Part shown: in pieces, positions 1-5,019 of the stretch | Layout of the letters: the number at the start of each line of letters is the position of its first letter | Numbering within the stretch: the stretch's first letter is position 1 | Source of the DNA: an uncultured Clostridium sp. | GTDB taxonomy: Bacteria; Cyanobacteriota; Vampirovibrionia; Gastranaerophilales; Gastranaerophilaceae | NCBI GenBank assembly: GCA_958449715.1 | Contig: CAUDIU010000110.1 | Location: 1 to 5,019, forward strand | Reading direction: 5' to 3' | DNA length: 5,019 bases | Translations under genes and position numbers: made by a program | Notes under the pieces: model-generated | Told to the model about the DNA's origin: nothing | The model's input: the letters and a program-made list of their open reading frames with translations, nothing else | Database searches by the model: none

Positions 1-978
1 TTTTAAATCAATATGTTTTGGTAAATAATGACGTAAATATTTCATTAATGTCGGATTATATGCTCCACCGCCACCTATAATAACTTCTTTTATATCTATA
101 TCTGGATAAATAAATCTTTCATAAGCAGTTGCGATTGTTTTAGCAGTAAGAGCTGTTGCAGTAGCAACAATATCTTCCGGCTTTTTAGGTCCAAACCTAA
201 GTGCATTTTCAATATATTCTGCCGAAAAATATTCTCTTCCGGTAGTTTTAGGTGGGACTTTAAAATAGTATTCATCTTGCATCAGACACTCAAGCCAACT
301 TTCACAAACTTTACCAGAATCTGCAATTTTTCCATCTTTATCATAATTTTTTTTAAAGAATTTATTAACACAATAGTCAATCATGATATTTCCAAGTCCA
401 GTATCAAATCCAAAAGTCGGAAAATCTTTTGATATTACTGTTACATTCGAAATACCACCAATATTTTGAACCAATAAATTTTTCTTTAATGGTTTAAACC
501 ATTTTTCATCTGCAAAACAAACTAAAGGAGCACCCTCTCCACCAGCAGCAATATCTGCTTCTCGGAAATTTGAAATTGTTAAGCAACCGGTTTCTTGAGC
601 AATAACAGCACTCTCTCCAATTTGTAAAGTACTTTTTAATGAAATTTTATCTAACTTTTCCTCAATTGGAAAATGAAATATTGTTTGTCCATGACTTGCA
701 ATAAAATCAGGTTTTCCATGTTCTGAAATTAAAACTTTACAAGCTTCAGCAAAACAATGACCTATAGCAAAATTCATTTGACATACATCTTTAACAGAAA
801 CATTTCCTGAAAAAAGTTGAAATATTTTAGCTCTAATATGTTCTGGGTATTTATAATTAATTCCAGATATAAGTTTTACTGACATATCCGGATTAACTTG
901 ACACAACCCTGCATCAATACTATCACATGATGTGCCAGACATTAGACCTATAACCATTTTTGACTGCAATTCTTCCAT
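1..978 (-). CDS. anmK: Anhydro-N-acetylmuramic acid kinase, C-terminus cut by window edge
   Basis: This cytoplasmic sugar kinase hydrolyses the 1,6-anhydro bond of anhydroMurNAc and phosphorylates it to MurNAc-6-phosphate, feeding recycled peptidoglycan sugar back to metabolism. The window gives 326 codons from ATG 978-976. The family is about 370-390 residues, so some 50 C-terminal residues lie outside. Visible motifs in order are the N-terminal phosphate loop GLMSGTSCDSID (11-22), DFIASHGQTIFH (91-102), READIAAGGEGAPLV (139-153), GFDTGLGN (190-197) with the probable catalytic base Asp192, PPKTTGREYF (242-251) and IIGGGGAYNP (300-309). The usual loop is GTSLDGID; here Gly is replaced by Ser20. 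An in-frame TAA sits two codons before the ATG, so this is the most upstream ATG; Met8 is the alternative start. No Shine-Dalgarno is seen. A -10-like TATTAT lies about 7 bases upstream, suggesting a leaderless mRNA. The gene is divergent from the WYL pair. Identity is near certain; the start is likely. Confidence 0.95.
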   Translation of the reverse strand, partial: MEELQSKMVIGLMSGTSCDSIDAGLCQVNPDMSVKLISGINYKYPEHIRAKIFQLFSGNVSVKDVCQMNFAIGHCFAEACKVLISEHGKPDFIASHGQTIFHFPIEEKLDKISLKSTLQIGESAVIAQETGCLTISNFREADIAAGGEGAPLVCFADEKWFKPLKKNLLVQNIGGISNVTVISKDFPTFGFDTGLGNIMIDYCVNKFFKKNYDKDGKIADSGKVCESWLECLMQDEYYFKVPPKTTGREYFSAEYIENALRFGPKKPEDIVATATALTAKTIATAYERFIYPDIDIKEVIIGGGGAYNPTLMKYLRHYLPKHIDLK

Positions 979-985
979 AACTTAT

Positions 986-1014
986 ATAATATAAAAAAGC
1001 TTGCATTTTCGCAA
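986..1014 (-). promoter_or_regulatory. Putative promoter of leaderless anmK, overlapping the terminator
   Basis: On the minus strand TTGCGA (1014-1009, 4 of 6 to TTGACA) is followed after exactly 17 bases by TATTAT (991-986, 5 of 6 to TATAAT). Position +1 would then fall at 979 or 978, the first base of the anmK start codon. This would explain the missing Shine-Dalgarno. The -35 box lies inside the terminator hairpin, so upstream transcription and anmK initiation could interfere. AT-rich DNA gives chance matches, so this is tentative. Confidence 0.4.
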
Positions 1015-1019
1015 GCTTT
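993..1019 (-). terminator. Intrinsic terminator just upstream of anmK, minus strand
   Basis: Read on the minus strand, AAAGCTTGC (1019-1011) pairs perfectly with GCAAGCTTT (1004-996) around the six-base loop GAAAAT. The T run spans 998-993, its first three Ts also closing the stem base. The U-tract follows only in the minus direction, and no plus-strand gene ends here, so it terminates transcripts coming from about 1302. It ends about 15 bases before the anmK ATG, so it is either the 3' end of a separate small RNA or an attenuator in an anmK leader. Confidence 0.7.
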
Positions 1020-1302
1020 AAAATATTACAACTATCTCCTCTTCCCCTTAAATCTTTTTTGTAAATCCCAAATAATTAAAATAAACTAAATAAAAATATC
1101 CCTAATCTTTTCTTCTACACTTCAAAAAACTTTTTTATTTCCTCTTTCTTTAACCCATTTTTCCAACTATCGAGCTTTTGCCATCACCTCTCTTTTACTC
1201 TACTAATTCCGCAAGATTTTTGTTCATTTAGGACTTAAATCTTTTATCTATCCTGGCAGCCGTTCCCTTATTTTCTGTTTTAAGGTTACCGCCCCTCCAC
1301 AC
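993..1302 (-). ncRNA. Putative structured small RNA or long anmK leader, unassigned family
   Basis: A minus-strand promoter (TTGTCA-17-TACATT) and an intrinsic terminator bracket about 310 nt of non-coding, purine-rich sequence. The 5' 90 nt fold well by eye. An outer stem GGCGGU (1293-1288) with GCUGCC (1260-1255) encloses hairpin CCUUA/UAAGG (1285-1281 with 1270-1266). Then stem AAGAUUU/AAAUCUU (1243-1237 with 1219-1213) has a loop whose GUCCU (1234-1230) can pair with the preceding AGGAU (1254-1250), forming an H-type pseudoknot. The following 190 nt are A/G-rich with little obvious pairing until the terminator. I compared it by eye with RNase P, tmRNA, SRP, 6S and the common riboswitches (TPP, FMN, cobalamin, lysine, SAM, c-di-GMP, c-di-AMP) and recognise none. 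It could be a trans-acting RNA or a cis-acting leader of anmK. Real structure is plausible but unproven. Confidence 0.4.
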
Positions 1303-1307
1303 TTTTT

Positions 1308-1336
1308 AATGTAAATCTAAGTTAAAAGTTTGACAA
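1308..1336 (-). promoter_or_regulatory. Promoter for the minus-strand putative RNA
   Basis: On the minus strand TTGTCA (1336-1331, 5 of 6) is followed after 17 bases by TACATT (1313-1308, 4 of 6), predicting initiation at about 1302-1300 in a GTG. The -35 box is almost the exact reverse complement of the plus-strand -35 at 1330-1335, so the two promoters share DNA. Confidence 0.45.
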
Positions 1337-1358
1337 GTAAAGAAAAATAAAATAAAAT
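1330..1358 (+). promoter_or_regulatory. Distal SigA-type promoter facing the WYL genes
   Basis: TTGACA (1330-1335, perfect) is followed after 17 bases by TAAAAT (1353-1358, 5 of 6), predicting initiation near 1365. The resulting leader before the first WYL start codon would be about 177 nt and would contain the tandem and inverted repeats listed below. By consensus match this is the best plus-strand promoter in the gap. TTGACC at 1365-1370 with TAGAAA at 1388-1393 is a weaker neighbour. Confidence 0.5.
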
Positions 1359-1407
1359 TTACAATTGACCATGCCCCTTGAAATAACTAGAAAAAATTCA
1401 AGTTCTT

Positions 1408-1434
1408 AAATCTTAATGAAGAAATCTTAATGAA
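1408..1434 (+). repeat. Tandem 13-bp direct repeat AAATCTTAATGAA
   Basis: Two identical copies of AAATCTTAATGAA lie at 1408-1420 and 1422-1434, a 14-base period separated by one G. They sit between the distal and proximal WYL promoters. The arrangement fits a binding site for a dimeric regulator acting on direct repeats, but the 14-base period does not match a helical turn. It could also be a simple local duplication. Confidence 0.6.
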
Positions 1435-1440
1435 ATTAAG
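1426..1440. repeat. Inverted repeat CTTAAT-GAA-ATTAAG
   Basis: Six-base perfect arms (1426-1431 and 1435-1440) flank a GAA centre, and the site overlaps the second direct-repeat copy. There is no T-run afterwards, so it is not a terminator. It could be an operator half-site pair or a small leader hairpin. The arms are AT-rich, so chance is possible. Confidence 0.35.
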
Positions 1441-1457
1441 TAAAAATCTAACAATTT

Positions 1458-1472
1458 TTAATTGACAATTAA
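1458..1472. promoter_or_regulatory. Inverted repeat TTAATTG-A-CAATTAA, possible operator
   Basis: Perfect seven-base arms lie around one central A. The palindrome overlaps a perfect TTGACA (1462-1467). No good -10 follows at 16-18 bases, so this TTGACA is probably part of the palindrome rather than a working -35. It lies about 70 bases before the first WYL start codon, in a position suited to autoregulation by the WYL proteins, which is inference. The sequence ACAATT recurs nearby at 1451, 1465 and 1490. Confidence 0.35.
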
Positions 1473-1495
1473 TTATTAGTGTTAATTACACAATT

Positions 1496-1524
1496 TAGAC
1501 ATGCTATAAATTTTATAGTAAAAT
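1496..1524 (+). promoter_or_regulatory. Proximal promoter candidates of the WYL operon
   Basis: Two overlapping readings are possible. TAGACA (1496-1501) followed after 17 bases by TAAAAT (1519-1524), each 5 of 6, would start at about 1531. The extended -10 TGCTATAAA (1502-1510), with a weak -35, would start at about 1517 and leave a 25-nt leader including the ribosome binding site. The second fits the Shine-Dalgarno better. Either would place a GTG candidate start at 1479 outside the mRNA. Confidence 0.4.
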
Positions 1525-1528
1525 ATTC

Positions 1529-1537
1529 AGGGGAGAG
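1529..1537 (+). promoter_or_regulatory. Shine-Dalgarno AGGGGAGAG deciding the first WYL start
   Basis: The GGAG core (1532-1535) is six bases from ATG 1542. No comparable site precedes the upstream in-frame GTG at 1479. This fixes the start at 1542. Confidence 0.8.
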
Positions 1538-1541
1538 AATA

Positions 1542-2486
1542 ATGAAAGAATTTATAAAAAATCAAAAAGTAACCTATAATTTAATGTCCTTTACAGGGTA
1601 TAAAGCATTACTTTTATTCTCTCTTTTAACAGAAGGACCAAAATCTTACGAAGAAATTTGCAATCACTTTATTAATCACCCATATTTAAGAGAAAAAATA
1701 TCAATTGATACTTTAAGAGTTTATATTAATTCACTAAAAAGAATAGGTTGCGAAGTAAAAAGATTTAGGGGCGAAGACAAAATTTCAAGATATGTAATTA
1801 CAGCTCACCCATTTGAACTTAAAATGTCAGATGAAGAAATGCAAAGTGTAATAAAAACATATAAAAGTCTTGTAAAAAATATTGATATTAAAGAATTATT
1901 ATCATTAGAAAAATTCTTTGAAAAAATCGGAAAATATATTAAATGCGAAAGTTTTATAAATGAAATAAAAAATATTTCCCTTCTCAAAGATATAAATCGA
2001 GAACTACTAGAAGAATTAATCGACTGTTGTGAAAAGAAAAACCAAATTTTAATAGAATACAATTCGCCAAATACAGGACTAAAAGATATTGAAATACTAA
2101 CAGACAAAATTGATATTTCTAACGGGAAAATTTATTTATATGGTACCGGTTTTGAATACATGGAATATGGTATTTTTTTAGTTAGCAGAATTAAATCTAT
2201 TAAAGAAATAAAATTAAACAAAACAATTCCTGATAATTTGAAATCTATTTGCATAACATACGAACTAAAAACTGAAAACAAAAACTTAATATTAGATGAA
2301 AATGAAAAATTGATAAAAACAGAAAATAATAAAGCTGTTATTGAACTTAAAACTTCTAATAAATTTCTGGCTAAACAAAAATTCCTAGAATATGGACCAA
2401 CTTGCAAAATAATTGCCCCAGAAGATTTCAAAAAAGAATTTATTACATTATTAAATAACATGAAAGCGGGGTATTATTGTGACTAA
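1542..2486 (+). CDS. HTH-WYL-WCX transcriptional regulator (first of pair)
   Basis: This 314-residue cytoplasmic protein is predicted to bind DNA through an N-terminal winged helix-turn-helix (about 20-88) and to respond to a ligand through a central WYL domain (about 156-227). A C-terminal WCX extension follows (about 234-308, with SNKFLAKQKFLEYGPTCKII). WYL domains in the PafBC and DriD group sense single-stranded DNA; other members repress defence operons. The diagnostic Trp-Tyr-Leu reads Ile-Tyr-Leu here (197-199). The basic residue usually seen downstream in the WYL strand is replaced (EYGIFLVSRI), so ligand binding may be altered. The start at ATG 1542 rests on a strong Shine-Dalgarno; a GTG 63 bases upstream would lengthen the protein by 21 residues but lacks one. 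The 3' end overlaps the next gene by 8 bases. Family assignment is firm; the target and ligand are unknown. A defence-system regulator is possible but no defence gene is in view. Confidence 0.85.
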   Translation: MKEFIKNQKVTYNLMSFTGYKALLLFSLLTEGPKSYEEICNHFINHPYLREKISIDTLRVYINSLKRIGCEVKRFRGEDKISRYVITAHPFELKMSDEEMQSVIKTYKSLVKNIDIKELLSLEKFFEKIGKYIKCESFINEIKNISLLKDINRELLEELIDCCEKKNQILIEYNSPNTGLKDIEILTDKIDISNGKIYLYGTGFEYMEYGIFLVSRIKSIKEIKLNKTIPDNLKSICITYELKTENKNLILDENEKLIKTENNKAVIELKTSNKFLAKQKFLEYGPTCKIIAPEDFKKEFITLLNNMKAGYYCD

Positions 2487-3405
2487 AAAATTAACAGAAA
2501 AATACAATAATGCCTGTGTTAAATTATTTGAATTTATAAAAATGCTTTATGAAGGAGATGTAGAATTTAAAAAAGTTATAGACCACTTTTCAAACGGGCA
2601 ATATGATGGAACTTCAAACACACATGTTACCTTAAATAAATACCTTAATGCGATGAAAATATTTGGAATTAAGGTAAAAAAAATTAATGGCAAATATCAA
2701 ATGCAAAGCTCCCTATATAAAATTAAATTTAATTTAGAAGATTTAAAAAGCATTAAACTTTTGAAAGAAGCGAGCGAAATGCTACCTAACGGTAAAAACA
2801 AAACCAATCTAGAGCATTTTATACATAGTTTAGAAATCAGATATAATGACTATGCACAATCTTTAGAAAAAATAACAAATAATACAAATAATTTACATTT
2901 GCAATTTAATCATTCTGAAATGGTAGAACAAATTAAACAATGTGAAAAATTTTGCCAAGATAAATTAAAACTTGAAATTATTTACACAACAGAAAAAGGA
3001 GAAGCTATAAACCTTTTATGTTCACCAATTGAATTACTATATCAAAAAAGAAAAATTTTCCTAAAAGCTTTAGGGAATAATGGGAGTAGAGTTTATGAAA
3101 TTCCTATTGAGAAAATTCAATCTGTAAAACAATTACCAATATCAAATTCAGGACAATCAATACCTACTACAATTGTTTATAGAATAAAAAATAGATTAGC
3201 AAGAAACTATAAACTAAGAGACTGGGAAAGATTAGATAAAATAGAAGCAGACGGCAGCCATATCATAGTCAACAAAAATGAAGACTTACATATGCTAATA
3301 AAAAGATTAATGAGATATGGAACTGAATGCGAAATTTGTTCTCCTAAATTCTTTAAAGAAGAAATGATTGAAAGAATTAATTCTACCCTTGAAAATTATC
3401 AATAA
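2479..3405 (+). CDS. HTH-WYL-WCX transcriptional regulator (second of pair)
   Basis: This 308-residue paralogue has the same architecture: N-terminal helix-turn-helix (about 10-75), helical linker, WYL domain (about 147-220) and WCX domain (about 230-306, with MLIKRLMRYGTECEICSPKF). The WYL core is closer to the family pattern than in its neighbour: SPIELLYQKRKIFLKALGN, then GSRVYEIPIEKI with Arg204 in the conserved basic position. The Trp-Tyr-Leu triplet itself is Ile-Phe-Leu (193-195). The start is GTG 2479, overlapping the previous gene by 8 bases in another frame, with a weak GCGGGG about 7 bases upstream. The next in-frame ATG is 21 codons in and would cut into the helix-turn-helix. The overlap indicates translational coupling and equal dosage, as expected for a heterodimer such as PafB-PafC. 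It probably acts together with the first protein, which is inference. Confidence 0.85.
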   Translation: MTKKLTEKYNNACVKLFEFIKMLYEGDVEFKKVIDHFSNGQYDGTSNTHVTLNKYLNAMKIFGIKVKKINGKYQMQSSLYKIKFNLEDLKSIKLLKEASEMLPNGKNKTNLEHFIHSLEIRYNDYAQSLEKITNNTNNLHLQFNHSEMVEQIKQCEKFCQDKLKLEIIYTTEKGEAINLLCSPIELLYQKRKIFLKALGNNGSRVYEIPIEKIQSVKQLPISNSGQSIPTTIVYRIKNRLARNYKLRDWERLDKIEADGSHIIVNKNEDLHMLIKRLMRYGTECEICSPKFFKEEMIERINSTLENYQ

Positions 3406-3407
3406 TA

Positions 3408-3420
3408 TAATGTTACATTA
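3408..3420. repeat. Small palindrome TAATGT-T-ACATTA between WYL pair and dnaE
   Basis: Six-base perfect arms flank one central T, starting three bases after the second WYL stop codon. A T-rich stretch follows (3423-3432), but the stem is all but free of G/C, so it is a poor terminator and transcription may read into dnaE. It has the same odd-centred, AT-rich palindromic style as the site at 1458-1472, so it could be a regulator site. Confidence 0.25.
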
Positions 3421-3443
3421 AATTTATTTTTTAATAATCTTTA

Positions 3444-3452
3444 TGTTAGTAT
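3444..3452 (+). promoter_or_regulatory. Extended -10 of a putative leaderless dnaE promoter
   Basis: TGTTAGTAT is an extended -10 (TG-n-TAGTAT, 4 of 6 in the hexamer) whose last base is seven positions before the A of the dnaE ATG, so +1 would be the start codon itself. The -35 region (TTATTT at 3424-3429) is weak. No Shine-Dalgarno is present, consistent with leaderless initiation. Confidence 0.35.
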
Positions 3453-3458
3453 TTTGCT

Positions 3459-5019
3459 ATGGATAGTAATACTCAATTTGTACCACTTCACCTTCACAGT
3501 GAATTTTCACTTCTGGATGGTGCTATAAAACTAAAAGATTTATGCAAGTTTGCCAAAGAAAATAACATGCCAGCTGTAGCTATTACAGACCACGGAGTTA
3601 TGTATGGTGCACTTGATTTGTATTTGGAAGCAAAAGAAGCTGGAATTAAACCTATTATAGGGTGTGAATTTTACGTACATAATGGAGATATCACAGAAAA
3701 AGATCCAAATAATAATCCAAGATATCACTTAATTCTTTTAGCAAAAAATAATGAAGGGTACATGAACCTTGTAAAACTTGCATCTGATGCAGCTTGCAAA
3801 GGTTTTTATATGAAACCTCGTATTAATTTTGAGCTATTAAAAGAACGTCATGAAGGAATTATTTGTTGCTCAGCCTGTCTTGGTGGAGAAGTTTTGCAAA
3901 ACCTATTAAAAGGTGATTATGAAGAAGCAAAAGCTGTTGCCAAACGCTATAAAGATTTATTCGGAGATGATTATTATATTGAGTTACAAGATCATGGGTT
4001 GGAAGAACAAAAAAGAACTAATCCAGATTTAATCAAGCTCGCAAAAGAACTTGATATAAAAATGATTATCACAAACGACTCTCACTATTTAAGAAAAGAA
4101 GATGCTGACTGGCATGATACTTTACTTTGCATGCAGACACAGTCTATGAAAGATGAAGAAAATCGTTTTCCTAATAATGAGTTTTATGTAAAAACAGTTT
4201 CTGAAATGCGTGATGCCTTTAAATGGATGGATTCAGAAACTTTTGACCAATGTATAAAAAACACAGTTGATATAGCAGAACAGTGTCACGTTACAATTAA
4301 ATGGGAAGCACCATTACCAGATTTCAAAGTTCCACCAAATCACACAACAGATTCTTACTTGGAAGAACTTGTAATGCAAGGTCTTAAAAGAAAATACAAA
4401 GAAGAAGAAATAACTCCAGAACTTAAAGAACGTGTAAAATATGAACTTGGAATTATTGAGAAAATGGGATTTTCTGCATATTTCTTAATAACCTGGGATT
4501 TCATTCACTTTGCAAAAACACATGATATACCAGTAGGACCAGGAAGGGGTTCTGCAGCAGGTTCAGTTGTTGCATATGCTCTTGATATTACGGACTTAGA
4601 CCCCATAAGGCACCATCTGTTGTTTGAAAGATTCTTAAACCCTGAACGTTTCAGTATGCCTGATATTGATACAGACTTTTGTATTGAAAAACGTGGAGAA
4701 GTTATTGACTACGTTGTAAAAAAATACGGCGAAGATAAAGTATGTCAGATTATTACATTCAATACACTTGCAGCAAGAAACGCATTCAAAAGTGTTGCAA
4801 GAGTATTCGGAATGGAATATGCAAAAAGTAATAAAACAGCTTCCTTAATCGAAGATACAATTGAAGGTTCAATGATTGAAGGATCCGAACTAAAAAATCT
4901 TTACGACACAGATGAAGAAATAAAAAGGGTTATAGATACAGCTAAAAATGTAGAAGGTATTAAATGCGGTATAGGTATGCACGCTGCAGGTGTAATTATC
5001 TCATACAAACCACTTGATC
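3459..5019 (+). CDS. dnaE: DNA polymerase III alpha subunit, N-terminal 520 residues
   Basis: DnaE is the replicative polymerase of the chromosome, acting in the holoenzyme with the beta clamp and the loader. The window gives its first 520 codons; the family runs to about 1150-1200 residues, so the fingers, the helix-hairpin-helix, the OB domain and the clamp-binding motif lie outside. The N-terminal PHP domain (about 7-280) keeps a full set of candidate metal ligands: His11, His13, His45 in ITDHG, Glu70 in GCEFYV, His90, Cys140 in SACLGG, Asp207 and His209 in NDSHYL. The palm domain begins with GPGRGSAAGS (360-369) and carries the catalytic pair Asp402 and Asp404 in PDIDTDF. The third catalytic Asp is beyond the edge, as is the site of the cyanobacterial split intein. 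The start is ATG 3459, with an in-frame TAG four codons upstream. No Shine-Dalgarno is visible. Wording of the motifs is cyanobacterial-like. Identity is near certain. Confidence 0.97.
   Translation, partial: MDSNTQFVPLHLHSEFSLLDGAIKLKDLCKFAKENNMPAVAITDHGVMYGALDLYLEAKEAGIKPIIGCEFYVHNGDITEKDPNNNPRYHLILLAKNNEGYMNLVKLASDAACKGFYMKPRINFELLKERHEGIICCSACLGGEVLQNLLKGDYEEAKAVAKRYKDLFGDDYYIELQDHGLEEQKRTNPDLIKLAKELDIKMIITNDSHYLRKEDADWHDTLLCMQTQSMKDEENRFPNNEFYVKTVSEMRDAFKWMDSETFDQCIKNTVDIAEQCHVTIKWEAPLPDFKVPPNHTTDSYLEELVMQGLKRKYKEEEITPELKERVKYELGIIEKMGFSAYFLITWDFIHFAKTHDIPVGPGRGSAAGSVVAYALDITDLDPIRHHLLFERFLNPERFSMPDIDTDFCIEKRGEVIDYVVKKYGEDKVCQIITFNTLAARNAFKSVARVFGMEYAKSNKTASLIEDTIEGSMIEGSELKNLYDTDEEIKRVIDTAKNVEGIKCGIGMHAAGVIISYKPLD

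Larger units (their letters stand above)
979..1541. other. Intergenic region between divergent anmK and WYL operon
   Basis: This 563-base gap has no convincing protein gene on either strand, since all six frames are broken by frequent stops. From 1020 to 1302 the minus strand is strikingly purine-rich. Ordered from anmK outward, it holds a promoter-like pair, a terminator hairpin, a putative RNA gene, two divergent promoters sharing a -35 box, tandem repeats, inverted repeats and the proximal WYL promoter. Each is listed separately. The hexamer AAATCT recurs on the plus strand at about 1051, 1238, 1313, 1408, 1422 and 1444. In DNA this AT-rich, part of that may be chance. Confidence 0.7.

Noticed and set aside
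1124..1136. AAAAAACTTTTTT as a terminator.
   Set aside because: It is an A-run against a T-run with a one-base centre. There is no G/C stem and no gene ends here.
1020..1200. A decayed protein gene on the minus strand: one frame reads MAKAR-stop-LEKWVKERGNKKVF-stop, then SVEEKIRDIFI and IIWDLQKRFKGKRR.
   Set aside because: Three internal stops fall in about 57 codons. Purine-rich AT-rich DNA yields Lys, Glu, Arg and Ile by chance, and a second frame looks equally protein-like. Without a homologue this is not a supportable pseudogene.
1200..1229. Ten-codon minus-strand ORF starting ATG-AAC-AAA (MNKNLAELVE).
   Set aside because: It has no Shine-Dalgarno, is very short, and lies within the predicted pseudoknot loop and stem.
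1250..1267. Minus-strand GGGAACGGCTGCCAGGAT resembles the 3' end of a 5S rRNA.
   Set aside because: The matching 5' strand and the rest of the roughly 115-nt 5S molecule are absent, so the similarity is short and probably coincidental.
1479..1541. In-frame GTG at 1479 extending the first WYL protein by 21 residues.
   Set aside because: It has no ribosome site, and the likely proximal promoters lie downstream of it. ATG 1542 has a strong Shine-Dalgarno.
1805..2461. Minus-strand open frames at 1805-2107 and 2132-2461.
   Set aside because: They are antisense shadows of the first WYL gene, rich in Ser/Phe/Ile as expected from reversed AT-rich coding sequence, with no recognisable domain.
3540..3728. 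Minus-strand open frame of 62 codons.
   Set aside because: It is antisense to the well-conserved PHP domain of dnaE.
1..5019. CRISPR array, tRNA, transposase or phage genes.
   Set aside because: I looked for regularly spaced repeats, tRNA cloverleaf motifs and mobile-element proteins on both strands and saw none.

Overview
The window is AT-rich (roughly 30% GC by eye) and looks like bacterial chromosome. It holds two conserved housekeeping genes at its edges, both cut by the window. Between them lie a co-oriented pair of WYL-family regulators and a 560-base intergenic region dense in signals. The partial DnaE reads like the cyanobacterial-type replicative polymerase III alpha subunit (start 'FVPLHLHSEFSLLDG', later 'GPGRGSAAGS' and 'MPDIDTDFCIEKR'). 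With the low GC, this makes a non-photosynthetic relative of Cyanobacteria (Vampirovibrionia/Gastranaerophilales type) my best guess. That is inference from remembered family patterns, not a search result.

Layout. (1) 1-978, minus strand: anhydro-N-acetylmuramic acid kinase (anmK), with its C-terminus beyond the left edge. (2) 979-1541: intergenic. On the minus strand it shows a SigA-type promoter, about 310 nt of purine-rich, non-coding, foldable sequence, and an intrinsic terminator that stops just short of anmK. This looks like an unassigned small RNA gene or a long anmK leader. The region also holds a divergent plus-strand promoter sharing the same -35 box, tandem 13-bp repeats and inverted repeats. 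(3) 1542-2486 and 2479-3405, plus strand: two HTH-WYL-WCX regulators overlapping by 8 bases, so probably translationally coupled and possibly a heterodimer like PafB/PafC. (4) 3459-5019, plus strand: dnaE, with an apparently intact PHP metal site. The C-terminal half lies beyond the right edge.

How it fits together. anmK (cell-wall recycling) and the WYL operon are transcribed divergently from the signal-rich region. dnaE follows the WYL pair after 53 bases without a convincing terminator, so it may receive read-through. Both anmK and dnaE lack a Shine-Dalgarno sequence and have a -10-like hexamer about 7 bases before the ATG, which suggests leaderless transcripts. The first WYL gene has a strong Shine-Dalgarno sequence. 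The least explained element is the putative structured RNA at about 993-1302 on the minus strand.
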